Source: Eleginops maclovinus (lineage: Eukaryota > Chordata > Actinopteri > Perciformes > Eleginopidae). Taken from it: DNA of 64,000 nucleotides. The notes beneath the pieces were generated by a model. It was not told the DNA's origin, did no database searches, and saw only the letters and a program-made list of their open reading frames with translations. The stretch's first letter is position 1. The number at the start of each line of letters is the position of its first letter. Of this stretch, positions 40,101 to 52,048 are shown in pieces. Position numbers and translations under genes: made by a program. Location of the stretch: positions 11,580,512 to 11,644,511 of the forward strand of contig NC_086370.1 of NCBI RefSeq assembly GCF_036324505.1, read 5' to 3'.

Positions 40101-40697
40101 GGGATACAGTTTAATCTTTATACATGTGCCAAGTACAACAGTTTGTTTCTGCACCTTGTTGTCTTCAGTTGTTTCAAGTGAGGGTAACATCTTGGTTGCT
40201 AATTTCTAGAACAGGTTAAAGTTGCCAAACACAAAACGTTACGGTAATACAGTAAGCCATTAAGCAAGTAGCCTACGATAATATCAGTCTGGTACCTCAG
40301 TCCCCAGCGGAAGAATAGTGAGGTGTTTAGTGTGTCAGTTGGCTGACTGCTCATGAAAATTCAACCGCCTGATCTCAGGATCACTGCTCTTCTTTGAAGT
40401 GCACCTGACGGAGCCGTATGAAGTCTGTGGTAAATTCCGCTCTAAGACTGTTCTTTATGTGCAGCTGTGTGGTACACCAGACACCTCGGAGTGAAGATGT
40501 GCGTATTACATTATGAGTGCACTGAGGGGGAGGTAGAGGCGTAACAAAGTTTGTGTGAGAAACAAACTAAAGCAAAGAGTAAAGGAGGAGACAGGGTCAG
40601 TGTGTGGGTGGAATGGCCTGTTTTGGAGTCCAGAGGTGAAGCCAGTCATATCCTGTACACCCACCAGCATCAGAGAGTACACAGAAGCAGTGTTTAC
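37108..40697 (-). other. nrxn1: nrxn1 intron between the second LNS2 exon and the LNS3 exon
   Basis: This 3,590-bp intron has no recognised exon. The stretch near 37780-37900 is rich in TAATTA-type homeodomain core motifs and lacks repeat character (see findings). An open frame on the plus strand at 39026-39391 resembles no family I know and is treated as chance. Confidence 0.75.
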
Positions 40698-40859
40698 CTC
40701 CTTGAGGCATCCCATGAAGTTGTTGCTAACTGGAGATCCAGGCAGGTCAGCCGTGCTAGGACTCCCTCCAACATAGAAGAAGTCGTCAGAGCCTAGCATG
40801 GTGTAGTCTTCCTGTGTATATCCCGTGGTGGTCAGAATCCCATCCACGGATATTGTCAC
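40698..40859 (-). CDS. nrxn1: nrxn1 exon: LNS2 domain, second part
   Basis: This 162-nt exon has acceptor gtctag and donor GAG|gtaaac, phase 0 at both ends, and encodes 54 residues. It begins [20 protein letters not shown] and ends [11 protein letters not shown]. It follows directly on NLRQ when SS2 is skipped, or on HSGIGHAM or VNKLHCS when SS2 is used. It supplies the later strands of LNS2, including the GCLKE motif whose cysteine pairs near the end of the domain (family pattern). Near-identity to mammalian NRXN1 makes the exon call secure. The donor lacks G at +5. Confidence 0.97.
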
Positions 40860-41882
40860 CTAGACAACAAAGCACAGGGAAAAGACACACTATACTCAGA
40901 CCGCCTAAGTACTGCAAATTTACTGCCTTTCCTGCTTTTTCTTCTAGTGAAGACTTCCCTATGTTTTTTAACCCATTTTCATGTCTGTTTTAATTGTCTT
41001 TTTTCTTGTTTTTATTATTATTTTGTCCAGTTTGATTAGTTGGAAGACTGCAAGCCTTCAGAACAATGCTAGTTAGAGTGTTAGTGAAGTGCACATTGTA
41101 CAGTGTTAGTATTGCACCTACAGCAACGTAAATGTACTTTAGCAGACACAAAAATGGTGTTAGTAGAATGTTATCTAGGTTAGTTAAATCACTAATTCAA
41201 TATTAGTACATCCAGTAGTTCTACAAAATAAATCAGAAAGTGCTACTTGGTTAGAGAGGGAGCACATGCTATGATGAGCACAATCACCGTTTAGTATAGT
41301 CAATGACTTAGGGTATTAGAGAAAAATAAAGCATGCATGCATTTGTGTTTTCTGGGACTGGGATAGAGGGAATCAATATTTTGTCACTTGCCACAACGTC
41401 AGAAGCATGCAGAAGCAGATGGACAGTGAGAGAAATGCGTAAGAATGCACCAGGGGAAGCACCAATGACGAACACAACTCAACTCTCACATGTATGTTGA
41501 CTAATGGGCACTGTGACATTTGCAACACATAGTCAAAGTGCATGCCATGCAAAGTGAATGGGGGGGTTCAACTGGCTGAGCCAAAGAGCATCAGGCCAGC
41601 CAGACAGGAGAGGGTCCTCATTATTAACCACAGCTTGATGCAAAAGGCTCGAAATGATGCTCCTAAAAAGGTGGATCAAACAGAATTGGACAGGAAACAA
41701 GTGAAATAAAGAGGGTGAAACCAATGAACGAACCAAGAAATTAAAAAGGATTTGAAAAGTAAGCAGAAGAGTACCAACCGCAATTTCCCTTTTTTTGTAA
41801 ATGACGTCTACGATAAAAAAATAAAGGAAGAAAAGAAAGACACGGCAAACCCAAACTAAGAAACAATTAGAATGATATCTAC
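40860..41882 (-). other. nrxn1: nrxn1 intron between SS2 and LNS2 part 2
   Basis: This intron is 1,023 bp from the distal SS2 donor. It holds four transcript-sense TGCATG hexamers (41546-41551, 41406-41411, and two overlapping at 41332-41341), listed separately as a possible RBFOX cluster. It also has a strong pyrimidine tract ending in cgtag at 41808, followed by an in-frame 33-nt open segment (see findings). The acceptor into the next exon is gtctag. Confidence 0.8.
41332..41551 (-). promoter_or_regulatory. cluster of UGCAUG hexamers downstream of SS2 (possible RBFOX sites)
   Basis: On the transcribed strand TGCATG occurs at 41546-41551, 41406-41411, 41336-41341 and 41332-41337. All lie in the intron just after the SS2 microexon, about 330-550 nt from its distal donor. 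Chance expectation for one hexamer in 1 kb is about 0.25. UGCAUG is the binding site of RBFOX splicing factors, and downstream sites usually promote exon inclusion (established knowledge). A role in SS2 choice is inference. Confidence 0.45.
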
Positions 41883-41927
41883 CGAACAATGTAGTTTGTT
41901 TACCATAGCGTGTCCAATGCCTGAGTG
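41883..41927 (-). CDS. nrxn1: nrxn1 SS2 alternative microexon with two nested donors (24 or 45 nt)
   Basis: This is the alternatively spliced SS2 cassette in LNS2. The acceptor is ccacaaag, ending at 41928, and the entry phase is 0. The first 24 nt (41904-41927) encode HSGIGHAM and end at donor ATG|gtaaac. Reading through that donor for 21 nt more adds VNKLHCS and ends at a second donor, TCG|gtagat. The exon can therefore supply 0, 8 or 15 residues without changing frame. The 15-residue peptide matches the SS2 insert of mammalian neurexin-1. In this family SS2 changes ligand choice on LNS2, affecting neurexophilin and dystroglycan binding (established knowledge). Both donors depart from GTRAGT, as expected for a regulated microexon. 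Use of each donor in this species is inferred. Confidence 0.93.
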
Positions 41928-43887
41928 CTTTGTGGAAAAGGGGGGAGAAAGGAAATTAAAAACTGTGAACAGAATAACGATTGTTACTCAAATAATATAT
42001 GATGGTCAATACTGTTAGTACATTGTTGAACGGCAAAAACCATACTGGTTAGTAAATGACACATTCCATGAATGATGTTAGTTTGTTTCCAAAGCATGTT
42101 AGTAACAGAGAAAGAAGGGCAAAATAAGTTTAACAAGAAAAAAGCAGACTAAGGAAATAACAATATCGCTGCACAGGAGGTGCCAGAGCTCAACCAGTGA
42201 CTCCCCAAGTACCTCGTGGTCTTGTTGCACCATATTTTATGTAACCCGACCGTTGAGTAGCAGAAAGACGTCCTTACCAAAGTCCTGACAAAAGGTTATG
42301 ATTGACAGACTTTAAATGGTGTATAAGAAATAATACCTAAAGCACATCAGTTGACCCTCTTTAGAAAGTCCCATGTTCAAGACCATTATGAAACAGGTTT
42401 ATTTTATATAGTATTTTAGGCTGGGGACCAATCCAGAGTATCAGACTTCCCGTCGCTCATACAATACTGTACCTCCATTTGGTCTTATTGATGAACTTTA
42501 GGATCACTTTACTGCAATGAGACAAAGCAAAGAACACCCTGATACAGAATGAGGAGGATGTCAATTTGGATTCCCCCAAAGAGCATGCACTCAATATGCA
42601 TGGATCTTTCAGAATTGGAATGCATTGAATGTTCGAGCTGGCTAAATCCTTAGGGTTGCCAATAATCGATCTTCTGGTTGTGCTGAAGGAGAAGCTTGGT
42701 GCCGAGGTGAAGAGAAACATTTCCCACCAGATGAGCAGGAACCATCTTATTTAGGACAAAATAATCAGTTTGATAGTGTGAATAAAAATAGCAATATTTG
42801 ATGTCTATTTAAAGCATTCTTCATGTTTGTCAAAAGTAAAAGTGTAAGTGAGGAGATACAAATCTTGCTTTCCAACCCTAGTTTAACTGACATAACCTTA
42901 CCTCATATAATGAAGGTAATTTACACTTACTAAACCAAAGAAACGTGCAAATGTTTGCTGATTTTCTTTCATCAAGATAACTGTGAGGTTACGACACCAG
43001 AGTTGGAATGGTTTTCATTTTATTCAGTTAAGACAGCACCGAAAAAGGAGCTCATGCTGCTGCAGTAATCTGGTACTTTAGAAAATCTGAACTATTGCAA
43101 AGATTATTCTGTAGATCTTCCAGGGCCACACGTTAATGGCCTATGGTTATGCAACACAAAGGACACCTGTAATGATGGTTTGTGCACCTGGGGTTGATCC
43201 CAAAGTTTGTTTCCCAGGGATCCCTCAGTGTTCCACCAGCAATAATAACACCCTGGAGCACAAGAGGAAACCCCATTTCCCGTTGTTATAGAGCTCTTGG
43301 AAAGTGATAACATAAATTGAAGCACTGATCAGGATCTAGTTCTAGCTGTGGAAGCTTTTAGGCAGCAGGGAAGTGGAATTCCAACCAACCACTGAGTGTT
43401 GGCTAACAGTATTACCATGGGGTAACAGGTTGCTTTTGGGTTGAAAGCCACACAAACTGATAGTCTTTTCCAAAGGAACTGACACATGTTCAGATATATA
43501 TAATAGTTTGCCATCAACTTAAAATGAAGTATTGAAGTGTATTTTAGGAGCAAATGAGTCATATCCCTTATGTTAGATTGAAAAGGGTAGATTGGTTCTA
43601 TTCTTATCAAACATCTGAACGGGAATGAGTGCTATACGGTTGATGTTTAAAAGCAATTACTTATTTTCTCCCTCAACTCCTAACTCAATAGAGGTCTTTC
43701 TTGATTTACATCCCGATGTTCCTGCTCACTTGTGGTTCTGTTTTGTCCCAACCATACACCACCATGATTCAATTAAGCAATCCAATTACAATGTCTAGAG
43801 CAATAACATATTGTATGATGGTAATGATTTAAGTGCATTTATTTTGATTCATTTACTGAGTCTCTGCGTCACCCTCTGTACTGTTAC
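41928..43887 (-). other. nrxn1: nrxn1 intron between LNS2 part 1 and the SS2 microexon
   Basis: This 1,960-bp intron shows no coding exon. Its 3' end carries a C/T-rich tract (minus strand tttctcccccc, then ttttccacaaag) in front of the SS2 microexon. One transcript-sense TGCATG lies at 42584-42589. No clear mobile element was seen. Confidence 0.8.
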
Positions 43888-44189
43888 CTGACGTAGATTC
43901 CTTGTTACTTTGACATCATGCCAATCATTGTCATTAAATTTCCCATTGACTGGCTCCACAAGAGCTTCAAAGGCTCCAGACCCCAAATTAATGACGAGTG
44001 AGACAGCCCCATTTTTCAGTGCCAGGTTGACGTAATCAGCTGATTTGCCCGTGTGCAGCATCAGTCCATTCCTCTGTAGGGTTTTGAATGACAAAGTGAT
44101 TTCATCACTGCTGCTTTGAATTGGGTTCAAGGACAAGTCGTAGCAGAAGAACTCCGATCCTTTGAAGGTGGCGACATGCTCTTCTTTTG
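43888..44189 (-). CDS. nrxn1: nrxn1 exon: LNS2 domain, first part
   Basis: This 302-nt exon has acceptor ccgcag and donor CAG|gtaaca. It enters in phase 1 and leaves in phase 0. It encodes about 101 residues, starting [20 protein letters not shown] and ending [13 protein letters not shown]. This is the N-terminal two thirds of LNS2 (laminin-neurexin-sex-hormone-binding-globulin fold). The segment [19 protein letters not shown] holds the aspartate and strand that help build the calcium site in this domain in mammals (family knowledge). Identity to mammalian NRXN1 is very high. The exon stops exactly at splice site 2, after NLRQ. The donor has C at +5, which is weak and suits a boundary with alternative downstream partners. 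The start codon is far upstream, so no start call applies. Confidence 0.97.
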
Positions 44190-47100
44190 CTGCGGAGACA
44201 AAGAAAGACAAATGTGTAGCATTAATATCCTGGATTGTTGTGTGCCTGTGGGGAAGCTGTCGTAAACAATGAGAAAAAACCTCTCAAAAATGTTGGGTTA
44301 TAAATAAACATGTTGAATTTGCCAGAGAATACGGCAAGCTCAAATATGATAGAAGGAATATTGAAAGACTGCTATCAATGCTAGAACCTACCATAGCTAG
44401 AGAAGGTGAAAGGTGTTTGGATAAAAGCAGTGGAATATGGCTTACTTATTATAAGTACAACAGTACAACAACAACTATACAACGTGGAACTACACGCTGA
44501 TTTACATGGCATAAAATGCGTACAGTATTCACAAACCGTATGCCTTCTTTTGCACCAAATGACAACAGAACGTGCTGTTGCTTGTTCGAACGAACCTCAT
44601 GAGATGATTTAAAATAGTAAAAATGATGTTGGCTTGTCTGTCCCAACACCTCATGCATACACAATATATACATGCATGAAACAATACGACAAAAAAGCAC
44701 ATTATATCGAATGTGCTGTATGTATTAAATTATGTGATATGCATTATTGATACCAGGTCTACACACACTAATCTGCCAGCTGCACAGAGACGTTGCAAAC
44801 ACACATTTCCAGCAGTACTGACATTTAAACAATGAAAGCAAACATAACTCCTAAGTCATGAAACAATTCAACACTTTAGAGCAAAAACAGTCACCAGGCT
44901 AAAAAGGAACAAACTGAAATATTGTTTGTCATTCACATTCAGCAGTCTGTTTGGTTTATTACTTATACGTTAGAGAGCCTACGCTAGCTTTGTAAATCAT
45001 AAATAATATGGGGATTCACTCCTTGGGGTTGACTATGCGTAATAAAATCTGATGTAAAAAGGTGGCTGAATCATGTATTACCTATTCTAAAAGTCCATAT
45101 CTGTAGTATAAAGGAAAATAATAGTTAACTATCAGAATAAACTAACTTGTTTAGTATTTATTCATTGTCCAGTCCATATATCTTTCAGACTGCTCAATCG
45201 GAAACCATTACTGTGACAGCTTCATATGGACTTCCCCCACCATTAAAAAAAAAACACTCAATTAGTTTAGCTTCATGAATTCCTCAATAAATACGAGCAT
45301 GTCAGCACTCAATAGCCCTGCTCAGATATGACAGGCGCTTGACAAAGCTTAAATCACCTTGAGAAAAAGCTAACACTGTTATTGAGAGATAAAACAAGAG
45401 AGGCACTGAGCATCAAAGGGTGATGCATGTGAACAGCCATTAGAAAGCGTTTAAAAACAGGTTTAGACAGATAACAAGCCATTAAAGCCACTAGCAGAAA
45501 AAAAACACCAAAACACAAATGGACCAATGCATTCAATTATCATAAATGAGGAGTGCTGCGTATTTATATGTGCTTGCCTAACAAACGCAGCCACACATTG
45601 ACAATGCACACACACCCATCCTTAGGGTAGCATTCAGGCATGGATACAACAACACAACAACTAAAAGGGGTTGCTGTCCACAACAATTTGTCACTTCATT
45701 GATTCCCCCTTAAAGGCACTATAGTGCACCTCTGGGAAAACTGCAAGAGGCCGTAATTGAAGCTGGCTGGATCTTACCACCTTTGGTCATTCCCTCAATG
45801 TCTGAGCCACCTATCAGTGAAAATGAGAGACCTCTACCCTCTTCACTAAATTCACCCATCCCTGCTCTACAAGCTCAGTGGCCACATCACAAATAGAGTC
45901 AATAGTTTTGGGTCATTCTCATCTCTCTTTCTATAAACATCCCCATGCCTACACTTCAGCTAATTCCCCTAACCGATGGAGAATGAATTGTGTGTGTACA
46001 GCAGGGGTGTTGTTAGGAATTTACAACACTTAATGTTCAACCCAGAGGCAGTTTCAGTACAGGGCATATATCTCCTAAAATAATCCTATTTCCATTCAAG
46101 CACTGGCAGTATGGGGCACTCTGATGTCAACAATGCAGGTATAAATGAAGCAGAACTATTTGACCATCAGTCTGCACTTATCTGCAATATATTAAAGAAG
46201 AAAGATGTGTTAAATCCAAATGTCAAACACTATTCCTGAGGGGAGTTAAAGTGACAGGATTGTTCTAATAACTTATTAAAGACATTATTTGAAAAATATT
46301 GACTTTGGCAAAGTACGACATGTCAAGCCTTAGCTCTAGGAGGCATTTCACCATAAAGCTCTGAGCAAAGTCAAATACCAGGCCAAGCTACGGTAGCACT
46401 TAAACTTCCATCTGGCCATTAATGGTAGTAAGCTCACAAGCACACAGATGGCTCCTTTAAGCTGTCTTTCCATATTTGGATAGCAACCCTCACTTTTATG
46501 CAAAATGTATTGCTTGCTTTTGTGGAAACTGCAGGCGCGAAAAAGTGCGCTGCATGTGTCTTTAGTAGGAAAAGTAGTGTGTCCCTACTGTCCATGTGTC
46601 CCAGGACACAACCATGCTGAGCAGAAAGCTTAAGATGAAGAGCCAACCACTGCAGTTCATCACATAGCCACTTGGGAACCATTTTAATGCCAAACTCGAC
46701 AGCAGAAATAAACATGCTTGAAGCCTGGACTAATAGAAGGTTTCTGTATCTGTTAGAGCCCGTATTTAGCTTTTAGAAAAAACATCACCTTATAGTGACG
46801 ACTGTAGTCAGCATTGCATAAAAGACCACAATTCCCACAGCGCCATTCTCTGACAAGTGACAGAAATGGGCAACAAGTTGAAAAGAAGCGGTCGAGGCAC
46901 AGTTTTTTAACCGTTTCAGTTTGGAAGTTATACAATCATTCAAATAGAAAGAAAGAAAGGAAAACCACCTAAGTTGTTTATTATTTATTAGACTTTTCAC
47001 CTCTGTTCTCCACCTTGTTTGATTTGTTTTGACTATTGTAAAGGCCGGTTTTCTTTGTTGAATATTTAAAAAGTTTGTTCTTTTATTTAGGACAAACGCA

Positions 47101-47222
47101 TGTCACAATATCATCACACCTTCTGAGGCCAAGCAAGTCAATGGAAATGTGAGTAAAACAAATATAAAAGGAAAGAAAACACGAAATGTCTGTTTAAGGC
47201 GTCTAGTAGCTTGATAGAAAAC

Positions 47223-47948
47223 TAGGGAAGGAAGCCACGAGAGTATTTATAGCCAATACCAAAATATTGGCATTATTTGGGATGTCGATACTAAGATTGA
47301 CAGGTTTGTGCCGTCTCACGTTGCTACCTGCTAGCAGTCTGCTCTGCTAATGATGCCCATTTCTTGATAAGCTGAGAGAAAAATGGTTCAAATGACCATG
47401 TGTAATGTAAAAGGGGTGCAAAGTTAAGTCTCTCCCCCAGCACTTGTAAATAATGAAAAACTGTAGCAAGGGTTCAAAGAGGCTGAAAGCTGCAAAGCCA
47501 GGTGGAATTTATTAACACTTATTAACTGTCTCCCTCTCCTGACAGCCCGTCCCGTCTCATGCAGCTCGCTGATCCAGTAATGAGTGATCCGACAGTAAAG
47601 ATTAAATATATTTATAACTAGTTTAGGTAGATTCAGAGGTAGATAAAATAGCTAAGTGTGATAAGTCTAGTTCTAAACGTGTGTTTTGCTCCGCTCACCG
47701 GTCCCCTCACAGCGGGCAGAGCTGCAGGTGATCCGGGAAGCTGCATATTTCTAAACAGCATACTATGATGTTATAATAACGAACTTGCTCAGCCTTTGAA
47801 ACTGAAACCATTTTGAGAGACTTTTTTTTTTTTTTCCTTGCAGAGAGTGGAATAACAACAGTGGAAAAAGAATTACATTAAAACATCGGCCGAAATGTTA
47901 TTCTTAACATCGGCATCGGCCAAGAAATGTGGCATCGGTGCATCCCTA
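47223..47948 (-). mobile_element. hAT-like non-autonomous element (right end clear, left end tentative)
   Basis: Read on the minus strand, the element begins at 47948 with tagggatgcaccgatg and contains repeated 'cggccgatg/gccgatg' blocks. This is a terminus I know from hAT-type repeats in vertebrates. The opposite end may be tagggaaggaagcc at 47223, with degenerate 'ccaataccaa' blocks nearby, but no 8-bp target duplication matches. No transposase frame is present. Confidence 0.5.
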
Positions 47949-50165
47949 AACAATATAAATTGTGCCGACACTTATGCTTCAAGTTTAATGTCAAATATAC
48001 TGTGACACGCTCTACTTCTCATATTAGATATGACAGTGACTGGCAACACCCTCACCAAGAAACAGAGGAATGCACAACAAGTGTAGACAGCTGAGCCACA
48101 CACCGGCATGTAGCTCAACACACACATGCCATGCCAGATTTAAAGCAGGATTGTGTAAAGTAAGCATTACATCTAATATACCCTACCCCCTTGGGGAGTA
48201 AGCACATTCTGAAAGTAAAATTTGACAATTTTGACAATTATCCCCTTTATACATGCTTGAAAGGGATAATGACATCCACCTGAATTCCCCCATTAGACTA
48301 CTCTGTGCAATGAGTGCAGTGAAGGCTGTGCAGTCGGTGTGTAATTCCTGAGCCTTGAAAGGAAGACCATAGCAATGAAACTGCTAGTAGTGTGCACACC
48401 TGTGCTTCTCTTTCAGACACAGGGTCACAGCAGAAACGGCAGTCTGCAGTATTAACATTAACCATGTGTCACTCAGATGTATTATTTTCCTGGAGATAAA
48501 AAGCTTCCGAGCTTGAAGAAGAATGCTGTTTTGTCATTGTGTTCTCCTGGGTATTTGGGCATATCCTACTTGTGTCTCTGAGCTGTCCTATGGTCTACAG
48601 TCAATCAAACTACAGCAAGCTGCCGGCACCTTAATGCCCTTGAGTCATGACACTGAATGTGAACATGAATAAGAGCCACATCCTTTAGTCTTCTTCAGAG
48701 TACAGAGGACAGGAAAAGACATGAACAGAGTGAAAGTGTAGCTCCTGACGAAGGGCCATAAATAGACACATGCTAGGTAAAAATGTGCCGCAGTCTGTTC
48801 TGAGTCATTCAACCCTGTTTTCTAACTAAAAAAAGAGTATCACATTTTCCACCAAGACTTTCACAAGTTGTAAGATCCTACTATCAGAACATTTGAACCA
48901 CAGAAAAATAATGTCCATAATAATGCAACTGTGCTTTCACACTGATTCTCCCATAACCTCTTTGAAAGTTAGGATGTTGTCCTCTGCCATATAAATAATT
49001 GTTAATCAATAGCATGTAATTGTGAGTGCCATTCAGGAACCTCATTCTCTATGGTCACATTACATTTGTGTTTGTGGTGCAGAACTAACTGCACATATTA
49101 ATGGAAGTAATACAATTATTCGCCACTCAAATTAAATTAGTGTCACAAAGAGTCAAGGTGGTATTTGGCCTATGTTGTTGCATCAAGCTACTACAAACAG
49201 CTACGTATACGTCACTGCATTAATATCAGAGGCAGCAAAGGAACATTTAACTGTCAGTTAACTAAGGATGTAGCTACAAATCACTCATTTGTTATGAAGC
49301 AACAGGAGGCCATAAGCAGGAGCATATGTACAACAGTGCCAGCATGTGACCGAGCGACCAGCTTCCCATCATTCACTTTGCTCTGACACTAATCTGGCAG
49401 CTGCAACTCTATGGCTTCTTTTTAAATTAGCTTGCACCCAGGGGAGTACGCCGCCTGTCAACACAAAACCACAGCACAAAAATCGGCAGGATATGTGAAA
49501 ATGACCTATGAAATTAACGTCAGGAGCAGTTTTGAATGTAATTGGCATTATTAAAATCTGAGACATTAGGAACTGATGAGGTAAGGAATACATTAACTGT
49601 TAAATATTGCAAGGACAAACTACAGATCGAATAATAGAAAATGACAGAAACAAAACATTATGTATCAAGAAACAGTGTGTTGTGTTTTTCAGCCACTCAA
49701 ACTGTTTGCACAGTATGATACTAGAAACAAGCCTTACCGATGGCTATTTTAAGGAGCTGGAGCAGCGGGTAAAATAGGCACTGCTTAAACAGACACCATA
49801 ATTACGTTGCCCATCTCCAATAGTCTTGTCTTGTTCATGACAGTCCTACACTTTTCATCAGCATTTCCCTGTCAGATATCTCACTATCACCCACCCTCCT
49901 CGCAGCACAAGACATACCCAGCTCTCTGTAAGACAAACTTGTTGTGCCACGCTCACTTTTCAAAGGTTTATACAAAGTTCACAATTCTGGAAAAAGTAAG
50001 ACGCCCTTCCAAAGAAGTACCTGTGTTTTTTCTGAGGACAAGATGTGAGAAAACCAAATTGAAGCTTAAGCCGTGCAATGTGCAGACCAAGGTTGTTTAA
50101 TAGCGTAAGGCAATGGTTTGTGACTGACACTGTATTTCACCCATTCACTGTGTTTCTGTGTTTGA

Positions 50166-50235
50166 CTGGCAGCCTATTAAAATGATACAGAAGTAAGTGT
50201 CTGGCAGTCTATTAAAATGATAGGAAGTTAGCGTC
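50166..50235. repeat. 36-bp tandem duplication
   Basis: Two adjacent near-identical units, each built around ctattaaaatgata and preceded by tggcag, differ at a few positions. This looks like a recent local duplication. Confidence 0.85.
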
Positions 50236-50772
50236 ATGAAGCCGGCTTAAGCCTCTTACGTGGTGACAGGGAAGAGAGTTTCTGAAGAGCTACATTCTTT
50301 GAGAACATATTATTTTACATGATTATCACACCATTTAAAAGACTTAATAAAATGTCTCCAACTGCTCCCTGCCCGCAAGTTAGGCACTCCCAATTTGTGA
50401 GATTTGTATTTAATACAAAGTCTATTTTTATGTGTGCATATTGTGTCGACAGAGCTGTAAGAACAGGCGAAAAAAAGGGCGTATAACTGAAGGAGTCAGC
50501 ATGTGTGGATGTGACTGAGCTTACACATACTAAGTTCTGTCAGACACCATACTGTGCTAGCTTAACGTACAGTGTCATTTAGATTCACAGTATGAGGGGT
50601 CTCTTGCTGTGCTAAGAAAGAGTCCCCTCTCCTGATGTCAGTTTGCAGAAAAACTTCGTCCATAATAAATGTACTCATAATTGGCTTTACTTCTCAGCTG
50701 GTCATTAAATATAAATCCAGGCATCAATTAAACACTTATTAGAACATGTGGATCATTGAGCAAACCTACAGT

Positions 50773-50774
<2 letters not shown>

Positions 50775-50834
<60 letters not shown>
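50775..50834. repeat. (GT)30 microsatellite
   Basis: A pure 60-bp dinucleotide run in the intron. Confidence 0.98.
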
Positions 50835-50835
<1 letters not shown>

Positions 50836-51518
50836 GAACATGCAAATAGTTCCTTTAAATTACAGATAAGGGTGTTATGGTTAAGCCAGTGTATCAGTTT
50901 TGTGTACCCTTTTTTTTAAACCTAACTCTGACAACCAGCATATATTAATTATTATTCTATGTTTATACTGATTATGTTAATTATTCATTCATATCTTGCT
51001 TACACTTTCTTTTCTTAATTTAACAATTACATTTCTAGTCATAGGATGTCAGAAAATGTCCAGCAAACCTTCTCAGGGCTCAATTTAACCTGTGTGTAAA
51101 AGCTCATTTAAAGCCGCTAAAAGACGAAGCCTGGTAGTGAGTCTTATACAACCAGGTTTCAGAAAAATAATCACTTAAGTAACTGGTAGAATAACAAATA
51201 GTACAGAAAGTCAAGGAAAAACGACAACAATACACCTTTCTCACAGGATATTTTACTGGTCATAGAAAGAAAAGCACAGGTGTATTTAATAACACTAATG
51301 ATGCAAAGCCATGCTGGCTCACTGGAAAAGCTTACTGCAAACCTAATAAAACTGAGCAAACGATATGTTATCATTTCACCTTTGCTTTTCCTACATGTCA
51401 AAATGGCCCCAAAGAAAAAGTACATCGTGCAAGCTACTTATAGTTCCGTTAAACCACCCTAATTTAGGGCTAGCTAACAGCAAAGCACCCACTCATTCAT
51501 GAAAGTAGGCAGCATAAG

Positions 51519-52048
51519 CAGTGGGGGCTCCTGAAAAACATCTCATGGGGGGGCCATTTTTTTCTGATAATGATTAAGGTGACCCATTCAATAGGTACAT
51601 TAAGCAAGACCATTTCAATGTGTTGTTAGATGATTAACTCAGACAGAGATCCCTCTTGTGTCCACTAGATGGCAACACACAGTGAGAGTAGTATTTGACT
51701 TGATCGATGAAGCTGCCCGCTTTTTTTCTCAGTTACGTATGACGAAAGCGCGTAAGCGAAAGCACTGCCGGAAATCGTATCGATTGCATTGAAAGCTGGT
51801 ATTCGAAAAAAATGCATTTCACATGAGAGTGTATGAGAGAATGCTGGGGCGATTTTCAACCTGACTGAAATCGCACATAAAAGGGCGGGACCATGTGAAG
51901 CACGACTTCTGATTGGACAATGACGTTTTTGACAGATCTAACGTCTAGAACACTGATTACGACTGCTGCTGTGTTAGAAAAAAAACTCCCTCATTTTCCC
52001 GTTGGTAGTGCGTCGCTCTTAATCGCTCTGAAACACAATCCGCCCCTG
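51519..52048. mobile_element. non-autonomous hAT element with 8-bp target duplication
   Basis: The left end reads cagtgggggctcctg and the right end, reverse complemented, reads caggggcggattgtg. Both fit the CAGNGGCGG-type hAT terminus. The flanks are agcataag (51511-51518) and agcataaa (52049-52056), an 8-bp target duplication with one mismatch, as hAT transposition leaves. The 530-bp interior has no long reading frame, so it would have been mobilised by a transposase in trans. The interior resembles a repeat that I believe is frequent in acanthomorph fish. Confidence 0.82.
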
